Assembly (NCBI RefSeq): GCF_014831675.1
Contig: NZ_VJXY01000003.1
Coordinates: forward strand, 208,301 to 272,300
Source: Komarekiella delphini-convector SJRDD-AB1
GTDB lineage: Bacteria; Cyanobacteriota; Cyanobacteriia; Cyanobacteriales; Nostocaceae
Direction of reading: 5' to 3'
Length of the DNA stretch: 64,000 bases
Part shown: positions 26,854-35,422 of the stretch, piece by piece
How the letters are laid out: every line of letters starts with the position of its first letter
Numbering within the stretch: the first letter of the stretch is position 1
Position numbers and translations under genes: made by a program
The notes under the pieces: model-generated
Database searches by the model: none
Seen by the model: the letters and a program-made list of their open reading frames with translations, nothing else
Told to the model about the DNA's origin: nothing

Positions 26854-29800
26854 TTATCTTGTCCGCAACAATTGCACGAACGTATTACTTACCGTATTGT
26901 CTTTAGTGTCAGCAGCATATTGAATCAATTTCTCCCGCAGTTCTTTGGCTGCATCTAAAGGAAGCAAAGTTGCTAGCAAGAAATAAACACCACGAAAACG
27001 CGGATCGCCCATTCTATCAACTAATAGTCCTTCCGCTGCATCGGTTTCGCCGAGAAAGTTTTGCACCAAAAAGAAATCCATGATTTTATCGTGGCGGAAG
27101 TACCATTCTTTCTTGGCTTCGCCTTTTTCATCTTGCCACTGACGACTAACTACCATCTTGTATTTTTCGTCTTCCAAAGACATGGCAACTTGGTAAAATT
27201 CATCGGCGGGTAAGGCTTGTTTGTCTTCGAGTCGCATTTCGTAGACGGCGGCTGAGAATTTCTTTAAGGGAAATTCTTGATTCCATTCTTTGAGGTATTC
27301 TGCCGCCATTAAATTGTATTGCTGTTCTTGCAGGCGAAATAAGTTAGGGTGTTTGCCTTGTGATAACATCAGCGCTACCACTGTTAGATCCATTGGATTG
27401 GAAAGAATTCGGCGGATAGCATCTAACTCTTCTTTGGCTTGTTGTTGTTGGAAGACTTCTGTTAAATAATCGGTGCAGGCTTTGGCGTAATCAGCACCTT
27501 GAATTTTGGCATCTTGGGGGAGTCGCGGCTGACGGGAAATCAAAAACTCTTGAATTTGTTGTTGCTCAAGGGGCTGCAATTTATATATCTTGGCTGTTGA
27601 AGGTGGTGTCCACTCTAGGGGCTGGGTAGTCATAATAATGTTGCCCCGGAAATAGCTTTCGACAAACTGGCAGATTTTAGCCCGTGTTTCGGCGGTGACT
27701 TCGTTGAGTCCGTCGATGCAGATATCTATCGCACCACTGTAAATCAGGTTTTTTAGGAAGTCGGCATCTTGGGCTTGGCCGTGTAGCTTGTCTTGGATGG
27801 CTTCAATTACGCCTTTATGACATTTTTGGGCGGGGAGATAAACGACAATGCGCTCTTGATTTTTCAACAGATGGCGGAGAAACATCGACTTGCCTAAGCC
27901 GGAATCTCCTTCTAAGATAATTTGTCCTTGAATACTGGGTAAGGCTGCGGTAATTGGCTGGATGTCTCCTGAAGTGGGAACTTTGACTTTAGATTCTGGG
28001 AAGTATGATTGGTCAGAAAAATTATCTAACCCGGCATCGGCTAATAGGGAAGGTTTGAAGGGTTCAAATAATTTGCGGCGGAAGGGGGGAAACCAGGTGA
28101 GGAGAAAGCCGACATAGCCGACGCCGAGAATCCGACGTACCCAAGGGTTCCAGAAGAAGATGGCTTGGACTTGGGGAAATTTGGGATAGGCGAAGATGAG
28201 GGCAAGCCAAAAGGCAGCATGAATGAGGATGGTGATTCTGGCTTTGAAGAACCACTGCCAATATTCCAGATGATTAATTACTGACTGCACCGCATTCGCA
28301 TCGGTGGGGTAGACTTTTTTAAGGTTGCTGTAATGGCTTTGCAGTAAATTAATATCTTGCCATTTCCAAGAGACATTTTTGTTAGCGGCGACTTCGGAAA
28401 TTTGCTTGGCTAAGTCGTTGCGTAAGCGTTCTAGTCCTTGGCTATTATTCCAAGTTTGCAGAAATAGGTTGAGGGTTTTGATGCCTTCATCGTGTGAGAG
28501 TTTGTCAGGAGGTACTTGAGGAGAGCCGAGCCATTTCAATAAAGTTTTCACTTCCTCAGTGCCACCGCCCAGGAAATAGGTTAAAAAACGCAAATTTAAG
28601 TATTCTGAATTACCAGGCTCATAAACATTATTCAGAATTACAACAACCTCCTTTAACTCCAGTTTTTTAATATTCGCTAATGCCTCTGCCGCACTGCCAC
28701 GAACATATGAGTTAAGCTTTTCATCTTTGAGGATTTTGAGGATTTCAGGGATGTATTGAGCCGCCGCCTGCCCAAAGTTGCTCAATGCTTCTGCCGCACT
28801 GCGACGAACTCCTGAGTCAACCTTTTCATTTTTGAGGATGTTGGCGATTTCAGGGATGTATTGAGCCGCCGCCTGCCCGAACTTGCTCAATGCCACTGCC
28901 GCACTGCCACGAACATCTGAGTCAACCTTTTCATCCTTGAAGATGTTGGCGATGTCAGGGATGTATTGAGCCGCCGCCTGCCCGAACTTGCTCAATGCCA
29001 CTGCCGCACTGCCACGAACTCCTGAGTCAACCTTTTCATTTTTGAGGAATTTGACGATTTCAGGGATGTATTGAGCCGCTGCCTGCCCGAAGTTACTCAA
29101 TGCCAATGCCGCATTGCCACGAGCTCCTGAGTCAACCTTTTCATCCTTGAGGAATTTGAGGATTTCAGGGATGTATTGAGCCGCCGCCTGCCCGAAGTTG
29201 CTCAATGCCACTGCCGCACCATTACGAGCATTTGAGCCAACCTTTTCATCTTTGAGGATGTTGGCGATGTCAGGGATGTATTGTGCCGCCGCCTGCCCGA
29301 ACTTGCTCAATGCCACTGCCGCACTGCCACGAACATATGAGTTAACCTTTTCATCCTTGAAGATGTTGGCGATGTCAGGGATGTATTGAGCCGCCACCTG
29401 CCCGAAGTTGCTCAATACCACTGCCGCACTGCCACGAACATATGAGTCAACCTTTTCATCCTTGAAGATGTTGGCGATGTCAGGGATGTATTGTGCCACC
29501 GCCTGCTCGAAGTTGCTCAATACCTCTGCCGCACTGCCACGAACATATGAGTCAACCTTTTCATCCTTGAAGATGTTGGCGATGTCAGGGATGTATTGTG
29601 CCACCGCCTGCTCGAAGTTGCTCAATGCCTCTGCTGCACTGCCACGAACACCTGAGGCAACCTTTTCATCCTTGAGGAATTTGAGGATTTCAGGAATGTA
29701 TTGTGCCGTTGCCTGCCCGAACTTGCTCAATGCCACTGCCGCACTGCCACGAACATCTGAGTCAACCTTTTCATCCTTGAGGATTTTGGCAACTTTCTGT

Positions 29801-30063
29801 GCTATATCCTCCGGTTTCTTAACCACGGTTTTCAAGTCTTTTAGCTCATATGCAGCTAATTTGTCAAAAGCATATTTCTTCACTTGGTCGTAGCTGTCGT
29901 CTAGGGCTGCTACTATACCGTTAATCTGCCAATCTTGGGGTTTGGGTTTGGGGGTTTCTTTAGCGTTAACCCAAGGCAGACAAAGGAGGAAAGAAAGGAT
30001 GAAAGCTAAAGCATAAAAGATAAGGGGGGAAGGCTTGCTGCGGTGGTGGAGAGTTGTTACCAT
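26854..30063 (-). CDS. Membrane-anchored HEAT-repeat protein with C-terminal NACHT-like ATPase
   Basis: The 1069-residue protein starts with a hydrophobic signal or anchor (about 12-35). Residues 55-490 form about eleven near-identical 39-residue HEAT-type repeats (unit VRGSAAVALSKFGQAAAQYI + PDIANIFKDEKVDSD). Two membrane helices lie near 610-665. The C-terminal part is a STAND/NACHT-like NTPase: Walker A GDSGLGKS (about 716-723), Walker B IDICIDGLNEV, and a sensor-like NIIMTTQP. The order is reversed relative to usual NLR-like proteins, in which the repeats follow the ATPase. The repeats may lie outside the cytoplasm and sense a ligand, and the ATPase inside may signal; this is inference. 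The upstream region carries a 21-bp minisatellite. Confidence 0.88.
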   Translation of the reverse strand: MVTTLHHRSKPSPLIFYALAFILSFLLCLPWVNAKETPKPKPQDWQINGIVAALDDSYDQVKKYAFDKLAAYELKDLKTVVKKPEDIAQKVAKILKDEKVDSDVRGSAAVALSKFGQATAQYIPEILKFLKDEKVASGVRGSAAEALSNFEQAVAQYIPDIANIFKDEKVDSYVRGSAAEVLSNFEQAVAQYIPDIANIFKDEKVDSYVRGSAAVVLSNFGQVAAQYIPDIANIFKDEKVNSYVRGSAAVALSKFGQAAAQYIPDIANILKDEKVGSNARNGAAVALSNFGQAAAQYIPEILKFLKDEKVDSGARGNAALALSNFGQAAAQYIPEIVKFLKNEKVDSGVRGSAAVALSKFGQAAAQYIPDIANIFKDEKVDSDVRGSAAVALSKFGQAAAQYIPEIANILKNEKVDSGVRRSAAEALSNFGQAAAQYIPEILKILKDEKLNSYVRGSAAEALANIKKLELKEVVVILNNVYEPGNSEYLNLRFLTYFLGGGTEEVKTLLKWLGSPQVPPDKLSHDEGIKTLNLFLQTWNNSQGLERLRNDLAKQISEVAANKNVSWKWQDINLLQSHYSNLKKVYPTDANAVQSVINHLEYWQWFFKARITILIHAAFWLALIFAYPKFPQVQAIFFWNPWVRRILGVGYVGFLLTWFPPFRRKLFEPFKPSLLADAGLDNFSDQSYFPESKVKVPTSGDIQPITAALPSIQGQIILEGDSGLGKSMFLRHLLKNQERIVVYLPAQKCHKGVIEAIQDKLHGQAQDADFLKNLIYSGAIDICIDGLNEVTAETRAKICQFVESYFRGNIIMTTQPLEWTPPSTAKIYKLQPLEQQQIQEFLISRQPRLPQDAKIQGADYAKACTDYLTEVFQQQQAKEELDAIRRILSNPMDLTVVALMLSQGKHPNLFRLQEQQYNLMAAEYLKEWNQEFPLKKFSAAVYEMRLEDKQALPADEFYQVAMSLEDEKYKMVVSRQWQDEKGEAKKEWYFRHDKIMDFFLVQNFLGETDAAEGLLVDRMGDPRFRGVYFLLATLLPLDAAKELREKLIQYAADTKDNTVSNTFVQLLRTR
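28700..29790 (-). repeat. 117-bp tandem coding repeats of HEAT units
   Basis: Around nine to eleven units of 117 bp are nearly identical at DNA level, for example the recurring GCCACTGCCGCACTGCCACG and GGGATGTATTGAGCCGCCGC on the plus strand. Such identity indicates recent amplification or gene conversion rather than old domain duplication. Confidence 0.88.
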
Positions 30064-30574
30064 GTTTGGAGCAAGGTGGCAGATTAGACGCGATTATGAG
30101 TATAATAACAACCTTGCAATTCCTAATTCCTGATTGAAAGCCTTTAATATCCGTGGGCGAGTATTAAAGGTTCATCGACGAAGCTCTGAGGTTCATAGAC
30201 GAAGTTCTGAGGTTCATCGGCGATGCTTTGAGGTTCATCGGCGATGCTTTGAGGTTTATCGATGATGCTTTGAGGTTCAGCGATGATGCTTTGAGGTTTA
30301 TCGATGATGCTTTGAGGTTCATCGGCGAAGCTTTGAGGTTCATCGGCGAAGCTTTGAGGTTCATCGATGATGCTTTGAGGTTCATTGACCAAAATGATAC
30401 ATCTCGTTTTGCAAATCGGGAGACTCTCAATATGATTCGGTTAAGGTGCATAGTCATTGGAGATCCCCCTAAATCCCCCTTAAGAAGGGGGACTTTAAGA
30501 AGTTTTCCCTGTTTTTTGAGATCCCCCTAAATACCCCTTAAGAAGGGAGACTTTAATTCCGGTTCCCCCCTTTT
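30064..30574. other. Repeat-filled gap upstream of the HEAT gene
   Basis: The gap contains a 21-bp minisatellite (30168-30388) and two consecutive GGGGGATC/AAGAAGGGGG palindromic modules (30465-30574) that reach into the 3' end of the DUF559 gene. No further gene is evident. Confidence 0.6.
30168..30388. repeat. 21-bp minisatellite (ten copies plus a partial one)
   Basis: AGGTTCATCGGCGATGCTTTG and variants repeat ten times from 30168 to 30377, followed by a partial unit. Like the array at 17365, the unit is seven codons long and keeps frames open (EPQSIAD on the minus strand). The sequence itself is unrelated to the other array. Confidence 0.92.
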
Positions 30575-30961
30575 TTAAGGGGTGCTAGGGGGGATCAAAC
30601 GCTGTATCTGCTCACACACACTATCAAAGTGATTTAAAACTTGACTATTTGTAAACCTAATAATCTTTAAACCATAGCCTTCCAAAATATTTGTTCTCTC
30701 TAGATCGTAATCTTGAGCTTCATCTGTAAAATGGCTATCCCCATCAACTTCAATCACTGTTTTTAAAGTAGGACAGTAGAAATCAACTATGAAATGATTA
30801 ATCGGTCGTTGTCTTAAAACCCGAAATTGAAAATTTCTCAAATATTCATACCACAGCTTTTTTTCTGCTGGGGTCATATTTTTACGAAGTTCTTTCGCTC
30901 TTTCTACAAGCTTTGGATTGTAAGGTAAATGGTGATTGCTGCTATTGAGTTTGTTTGTCAT
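30575..30961 (-). CDS. DUF559 endonuclease-like protein
   Basis: The 128-residue protein has the DUF559 (very-short-patch-repair-like) core: NPKLVERAKELRKNMTPAEKKLWYEYLR, then FRVLRQRPINHFIVDFYCPTLKTVIEVDGDSHFTDEAQDYDLERTNIL. The FIVDFYC and IEVDGDSH motifs are the PD-(D/E)xK-type active-site region. Its target is unknown. The last residues (LIPPSTP) are encoded by a GGGGGATC-type repeat that overlaps the 3' end, so the C-terminus is repeat-derived. Confidence 0.85.
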   Translation of the reverse strand: MTNKLNSSNHHLPYNPKLVERAKELRKNMTPAEKKLWYEYLRNFQFRVLRQRPINHFIVDFYCPTLKTVIEVDGDSHFTDEAQDYDLERTNILEGYGLKIIRFTNSQVLNHFDSVCEQIQRLIPPSTP

Positions 30962-31021
30962 ATTTTCTAGTGTTTATACCCCCTACCCAATACTGCTCGG
31001 TTAAGGTGCATAGTCATTCGA

Positions 31022-31289
31022 GATCCCCCCTAACCCCCCTTAAAAAGGGGGGAACCGGAGTCAAAGTCAGCTTTTTTAAGGCAATAGGGTTCAGTTAACG
31101 TTTTGATCCCCCCTAACCCCCCTTAAAAAGGGGGGAACCGGAGTCAAAGTCAGCTTTTTTAAGGCAATAGGGGTTCAGTTAACGTTTTGATCCCCCCTAA
31201 CCCCCCTTAAAAAGGGGGGAACCGGAGTCAAAGTCAGCTTTTTTAAGGCAATGGGGTTCAGTTAACGTTTTGATCCCCCCTAACCCCCC
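31022..31289. repeat. 83-bp direct repeats of the GGGGGATC module
   Basis: Three full units start at 31022, 31105 and 31189 (83, 84 and 83 bp), and a fourth, cut one at 31272. Each has GATCCCCCCTAACCCCCC, an AAAAAGGGGGG palindrome, and a linker with AGTCAGCTTTTTTAAGGCAA. The fourth is interrupted by the MITE at 31298. Confidence 0.9.
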
Positions 31290-31297
31290 TTTTTTAA

Positions 31298-31463
31298 GCT
31301 ACGGTGTACACACATCTCTCTACCAAACCAAAATCGTGTAGATCCTCCTAAATCCTCCTTAAAAAGGAGGACTTTGAGAAGTTTTTGCCCCCCTTTTTAA
31401 GGGGGGTTGGGGGGATCAAAAGCTTGTGAGGCCACTCTCAAAGACTTGTGTGTACACCGTAGC
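31298..31463. mobile_element. MITE with 17-bp TIRs and 9-bp target duplication
   Basis: The ends GCTACGGTGTACACACA and TGTGTGTACACCGTAGC are perfect 17-bp inverted repeats. Both sides carry the same 9 bp, CTTTTTTAA (31289-31297 and 31464-31472), a clear target-site duplication. The element is 166 bp, has no ORF, contains its own GATCCTCC/GGGGGATC palindrome, and split an older repeat unit. Confidence 0.9.
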
Positions 31464-31565
31464 CTTTTTTAAGGGGGGAACTAGAATCAAAGTCCCCCTT
31501 CTTAAGGGGGATTTAGGGGGATCTCAAAGTATTTGCTACATCACTAAAGGCTTTTAAAAAATCCT

Positions 31566-32042
31566 TTAAGAATCGACAGCAGCTTTAGCAGGTTTACTTT
31601 TAATAGCTTTAAACCTCTCGCCTAACTGTTCAGCAATAGTTTTTAACCCTGGAGTTTTCTTAGCAGCTGTCTTGACGTAATCATAAACTGTCAAACTGCT
31701 GCCCATAGCTTCGCTACCGACTGCCATTAAGGTATCATCTACTTGTTCTGTCAGTTGTCGCAGTCCAATCAACAGTTCGGTGAGGTTAGCGGCTAGTTGA
31801 TAATCCCGCACAAACTCATCTAAATCAAAACTGGCTGGTAAAATGTCTCGGTTAGATTGGGCAGCAATCAGGCTAGTGTTGACAAAAGCTAGTCTTTTAT
31901 CGCCCATCTTAAATAAGTTACGTCGTTCTTCTGCACTCAGGGTTACGAGAAAAGGCAACTTTGCTTGGATAGTCGCAAAGGCTGCTTTGATTTCTTGGAT
32001 ATCTGCTGGAGAAAGGGAGGCGGTGATATTTTGGTAAGCCAT
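31566..32042 (-). CDS. Conserved protein of unknown function
   Basis: The 158-residue protein starts MAYQNITASLSPADIQEIKAAFATI. It is helical and ends in a Lys/Ala-rich tail. There is no signal peptide or known motif. I recognise it as a type seen in cyanobacteria and Bacteroidetes, but have no function. The long frame from 32249 is rejected because it overlaps the divergent phytyltransferase. The start region shares a dispersed hairpin at 32116. Confidence 0.7.
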   Translation of the reverse strand: MAYQNITASLSPADIQEIKAAFATIQAKLPFLVTLSAEERRNLFKMGDKRLAFVNTSLIAAQSNRDILPASFDLDEFVRDYQLAANLTELLIGLRQLTEQVDDTLMAVGSEAMGSSLTVYDYVKTAAKKTPGLKTIAEQLGERFKAIKSKPAKAAVDS

Positions 32043-32115
32043 TGGATATTTACTCTGGTAAATCTGTTTGTTATGATTCCCACTGGTAAAGGCGATCACA
32101 CAAGTGACAGAACAT

Positions 32116-32144
32116 GTAGAGACGTTGCAATGCAAGATCTCTAC
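32116..32144. repeat. Dispersed palindrome with one-side variation
   Basis: GTAGAGACGTTGCAATGCAA followed by GATCTCTAC is a family member with an imperfect right arm. It lies between the unknown protein gene and the divergent phytyltransferase gene. Confidence 0.7.
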
Positions 32145-32211
32145 TCTGATTAATGACAAAATTCTGTGACAATGATTAACAGTCAGCCGGAATACTGAAG
32201 CTAAGCTACTC

Positions 32212-33168
32212 ATGAGCCAGAGTTCTAAAAACAGCCTTCTCCTACGCAAATCTGTTCAATCATCTTTCCATTGGCTTTATGCTTTTTGGAAGTTTTCCCG
32301 CCCGCACACGATTATTGGTACGAGTCTGAGTGTATTGGGTTTATATTTAATTGCCATTGCTGTATCCTCGACTGGGTTTTCTGGGATTCCAGTAAGTCGG
32401 GTTTTGGGCGCGTGGATTGCTTGTTTGTGTGGCAATGTTTACATTGTGGGGCTGAATCAATTAGAAGATGTTGAAATTGACAAGATTAATAAGCCTCATT
32501 TACCACTAGCATCTGGGGAGTTTTCGCGCCAGACTGGGCAATTAATTGTTGCTTTTGCTGGTATTTTGGCGTTAGTTGTGGCGTGGCTGACTGGGCCTTT
32601 TTTGTTGGGGATGGTGGCTATTAGTTTGGCAATTGGTACTGCTTATTCTTTGCCACCAATTCGCTTAAAACAGTTTCCTTTTTGGGCAGCATTATGTATT
32701 TTTTCTGTGCGCGGAACGATTGTTAATTTAGGGTTGTATTTGCACTATAGTTGGGTGTTGAAACAAGGTCAATCAATTCCACTTGTGGTGTGGGTGCTGA
32801 CGGTTTTTATTTTGGTGTTTACGTTTGCGATCGCTATCTTTAAAGATATACCAGATATGGAAGGCGATCGCCTCTACAATATCTCTACTTTTACTATTCA
32901 ACTCGGTTCCCAAGCTGTGTTTAATCTCGCTCTTTGGGTGATAACTTTCTGTTATTTAGGGATGATTTTAGTTGGTGTACTAAATGTACCTGCGGTTAAT
33001 CCAATATTCCTGGTAATTACTCATTTAGTACTGCTGGTTTTGATGTGGTTACGGAGTATGGGGGTAGACTTGCAAGATAAAGGTGCGATCGCGCAATTCT
33101 ATCAATTCATTTGGAAACTCTTTTTTATGGAATATCTGATTTTTCCTATTGCCTGTCTTTTGGCTTAA
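32212..33168 (+). CDS. hpt: Homogentisate phytyltransferase
   Basis: This enzyme joins homogentisate with phytyl diphosphate, releasing CO2 and PPi, to give the tocopherol (vitamin E) precursor in the membrane. The 318-residue protein belongs to the UbiA prenyltransferases. It has the two Asp-rich motifs NQLEDVEIDKINKPHLPLASGE (about 82-103) and KDIPDMEGDRLYNI (about 213-226), and eight or nine membrane helices. A basic N-terminal extension of about 25 residues precedes the first helix. It runs into a TPR gene 4 bp after its stop. Confidence 0.93.
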   Translation: MSQSSKNSLLLRKSVQSSFHWLYAFWKFSRPHTIIGTSLSVLGLYLIAIAVSSTGFSGIPVSRVLGAWIACLCGNVYIVGLNQLEDVEIDKINKPHLPLASGEFSRQTGQLIVAFAGILALVVAWLTGPFLLGMVAISLAIGTAYSLPPIRLKQFPFWAALCIFSVRGTIVNLGLYLHYSWVLKQGQSIPLVVWVLTVFILVFTFAIAIFKDIPDMEGDRLYNISTFTIQLGSQAVFNLALWVITFCYLGMILVGVLNVPAVNPIFLVITHLVLLVLMWLRSMGVDLQDKGAIAQFYQFIWKLFFMEYLIFPIACLLA

Positions 33169-33172
33169 GACA

Positions 33173-33646
33173 ATGCTAGAAAACTTTTCAACCAGTTCTC
33201 TTATCGCTGCGATAGTCGTTATATTGAGTCTGACAATTCTGGGATATTTCGCTTGGAAAACCTTAATTATTTCTGACTTTTTTCAAAAAGGAGTCAATCT
33301 TTATCAAGCAGAAGATTACCAAGGTGCAGAAGCAGCCTTTCGCAAGGTTATTTCGCTAAACTCTAGCAATGATGTGGTACGTTTGCTTTTGGGAGATGTT
33401 TTAAATCAGCAAGGCCAAGTACAAGAAGCAACGGAATTATTCCGGGAAGTGATTCGCCGTAGTCCTAAAAATGCTGATGCCTATTTGCGTCTAGCGAATG
33501 TTTTAATGCAGCAAGAACAGAAAGAAGAAGCTAAAATTAATCTGCTACAAGCTAAAGATTTATTGCAAAAACAGCGTCAACCTGAAAAAGCTGAGAGAAT
33601 TAGTAATCTGTTAGATAGAATCAGTGCTAAGTCAAGTGAATTGTAG
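33173..33646 (+). CDS. Membrane-anchored TPR protein
   Basis: The 157-residue protein starts MLENFSTSSLIAAIVVILSLTIL, a membrane helix, followed by about three TPR units (FFQKGVNLYQAEDYQGAEAAFRKVISLN, and AYLRLANVLMQQEQKEEA). TPR units mediate protein contacts. It follows hpt by only 4 bp and is probably co-transcribed. A partner is not known. A frame eight codons longer exists but overlaps the hpt stop. Confidence 0.8.
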   Translation: MLENFSTSSLIAAIVVILSLTILGYFAWKTLIISDFFQKGVNLYQAEDYQGAEAAFRKVISLNSSNDVVRLLLGDVLNQQGQVQEATELFREVIRRSPKNADAYLRLANVLMQQEQKEEAKINLLQAKDLLQKQRQPEKAERISNLLDRISAKSSEL

Positions 33647-34059
33647 AGTGTGTCCCACTAAACTCGTCACTGATTAACATTCTAGTTAAGCAATCTACCT
33701 TCTAGAAATCGGATTTTATGGAAGCCCGATTTCTAGGAATAAAGAATTAGCAGTTAATAAAGGCGTCAAGTTCGTAATGAGCGATTTATCGCTCAAAACA
33801 AGGATTATTAGGACTAAAGTCCTTACCCTTTGGGTTTGTTAGTCGCTCATGGGGGAAACCCCCTTCGCGTAGCGTCTCGTAGAGAAGACCGCGCTAACTC
33901 ACTACAAGTTTTAATTTATTTATGCCTAGCTACTTAAAAAAATCAGTGTGATATTCTTAGTATCTAGTTACGAAATCGCGTTTGGAGAAATTGAAGATTA
34001 TATGAAAGCAAGCTTAGAAAAACTAAGCATGTAAACCAAATGTAGGTGTTTTAGTAAAA
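33647..34059. other. Gap with hairpins between two TPR genes
   Basis: CTAGAAATCGG and CCGATTTCTAG form an inverted repeat near 33704-33738. A CGCGTAGCGTCTCGTAGAGA dispersed repeat lies near 33867. No ORF is seen. Confidence 0.5.
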
Positions 34060-35289
34060 ATGCTAAAAACAAAAAATCTGCTGGCTGCGGCTATTATCGG
34101 CTTATGTTTGATAGAGGCGAATACTGCCTTTGGTAGAGATGTTAGCGTTGGGTTATCAAAAGTCCAAGACTTGTCTCAGGCGATCGCCTCTGAAAACAAA
34201 AACGCAATTGCTAATTTCGAGCAAGGAATCAATCTCTACAAACAAGGAGATTTAAAAGGAGCAGAGGCGGCTTTTAGGAAAGCAATTGAACTAGAACCCA
34301 ACTTTTCAGAAGCTTATACTGCTTTGGGCAATACTCTCGACGATCAAGGCAAGCCACAAGAAGCGATCGCACATTACAAAAAAGCCATTAACCTCAATCC
34401 CAAAGCCCCTGGAGCGTATTTTAATTTGGGTTTAACTTTGGCAAGGCTAAATCAATTAGAACCAGCGATCGCTGCCTATAAAAAAACCTTGAGTCTTGAT
34501 CCCAAATATGCAAAAGCTCACTATAACTTGGGTAACGCTTTGTATGAGCAAGGGAAGTTAACAGAAGCGATTGCCGAATATACAGAAGTTTTACGCCTCG
34601 AACCCACTTACGCACCAACTTACACACGTTTAGGAAACGCTTTTTACGCTCAAGGCAAACTAACAGAAGCGATCGCTCAGTACAAAAAATCCATTAGCCT
34701 CGATCCCAAATATGCAAACGCTCACTACAACTTAGGGAACGCTTTGTATGCACAAGGTAAGCAAACAGAAGCAATGGCCGAATATACAGAAGCCATTCGC
34801 CTCGAACCAAAAAATCCAATCGGTTATAACGCTTTGGGAAACGCTTTTTACGCTCAAGGCAAACTAGACGAAGCGATCGCCCAGTATCAAAAAGCCATTA
34901 GCTTCGATGCCAACTATGTAGACGCTCACTATAATTTAGCCAGCGTTTTCTATGCACAAGGCAAGCTGACAGAGACAGTTGCCCAGTATACAGAAGTGAT
35001 TCGCCTCAAGCCAAAACATGCAGAAGCTTATACAGGCTTAGGAAATGCTATCGATGATCAAGGCAAGCCACAAGAAGCGATCGCACATTACAAAAAAGCC
35101 ATTAGCCTTGAACCAGACTTTGCACTCGCTTACTATAATTTGGGAATTACTCTAGGAAGAGAACAACAGGTAGATGAAGCGATCGTCAACCTTAAAAAAG
35201 CTAGGCAGTTATTCCAAGCTCAGGGAAACAAGGAGATGGTTGAGCAAGTTGATGAACTGTTCCCAAAGATTAATAATCAAACAAATTAA
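34060..35289 (+). CDS. Exported TPR-repeat protein
   Basis: The 409-residue protein has a signal-like N-terminus (LLAAAIIGLCLIEANTAFG, cleavage near residue 25) and about ten TPR units of 34 residues, with consensus AHYNLGNALYEQGKLTEAIAEY + EVLRLEPTYA. The repeats form almost the whole protein, and there is no catalytic domain. TPR superhelices bind partner proteins, possibly in the periplasm. The repeats are similar to each other also at DNA level (for example AACTTAGGGAACGCTTTGTA). Confidence 0.85.
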   Translation: MLKTKNLLAAAIIGLCLIEANTAFGRDVSVGLSKVQDLSQAIASENKNAIANFEQGINLYKQGDLKGAEAAFRKAIELEPNFSEAYTALGNTLDDQGKPQEAIAHYKKAINLNPKAPGAYFNLGLTLARLNQLEPAIAAYKKTLSLDPKYAKAHYNLGNALYEQGKLTEAIAEYTEVLRLEPTYAPTYTRLGNAFYAQGKLTEAIAQYKKSISLDPKYANAHYNLGNALYAQGKQTEAMAEYTEAIRLEPKNPIGYNALGNAFYAQGKLDEAIAQYQKAISFDANYVDAHYNLASVFYAQGKLTETVAQYTEVIRLKPKHAEAYTGLGNAIDDQGKPQEAIAHYKKAISLEPDFALAYYNLGITLGREQQVDEAIVNLKKARQLFQAQGNKEMVEQVDELFPKINNQTN

Positions 35290-35330
35290 ATGGGGACTGG
35301 GGAATACAAGCGGAATAAATACTGACCCTT

Positions 35331-35397
35331 GTACAGACGCGATTAATCGCGTCTCTACTCTTGACTCTTGTACAGACGCGATTAATCGCGTCTCTAC
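35331..35397. repeat. Two copies of GTACAGACGCGATTAATCGC hairpin
   Basis: Two copies (35331-35358 and 35370-35397) of a 28-bp hairpin with GACGCGATTAATCGCGTC core lie 39 bp apart. A third is at 52010-52037. They separate the TPR gene from cobA-hemD. Confidence 0.85.
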
Positions 35398-35422
35398 TCT
35401 TGACTCCTAACAAATTTCAACC

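Noticed and set aside
29198-29893. Plus-strand ORFs opposite the HEAT-repeat gene
   Set aside because: They are antisense shadows of the 117-bp coding repeats.
30144-30457. Minus-strand ORFs of EPQSIAD and NLKASSM repeats
   Set aside because: Same reason: a 21-bp stop-free unit. No start signal and no non-repeat domain.
35331-35397. CRISPR-like repeats
   Set aside because: Only two copies, each a palindromic hairpin with a repeated spacer. This is a dispersed repeat, not a CRISPR array.
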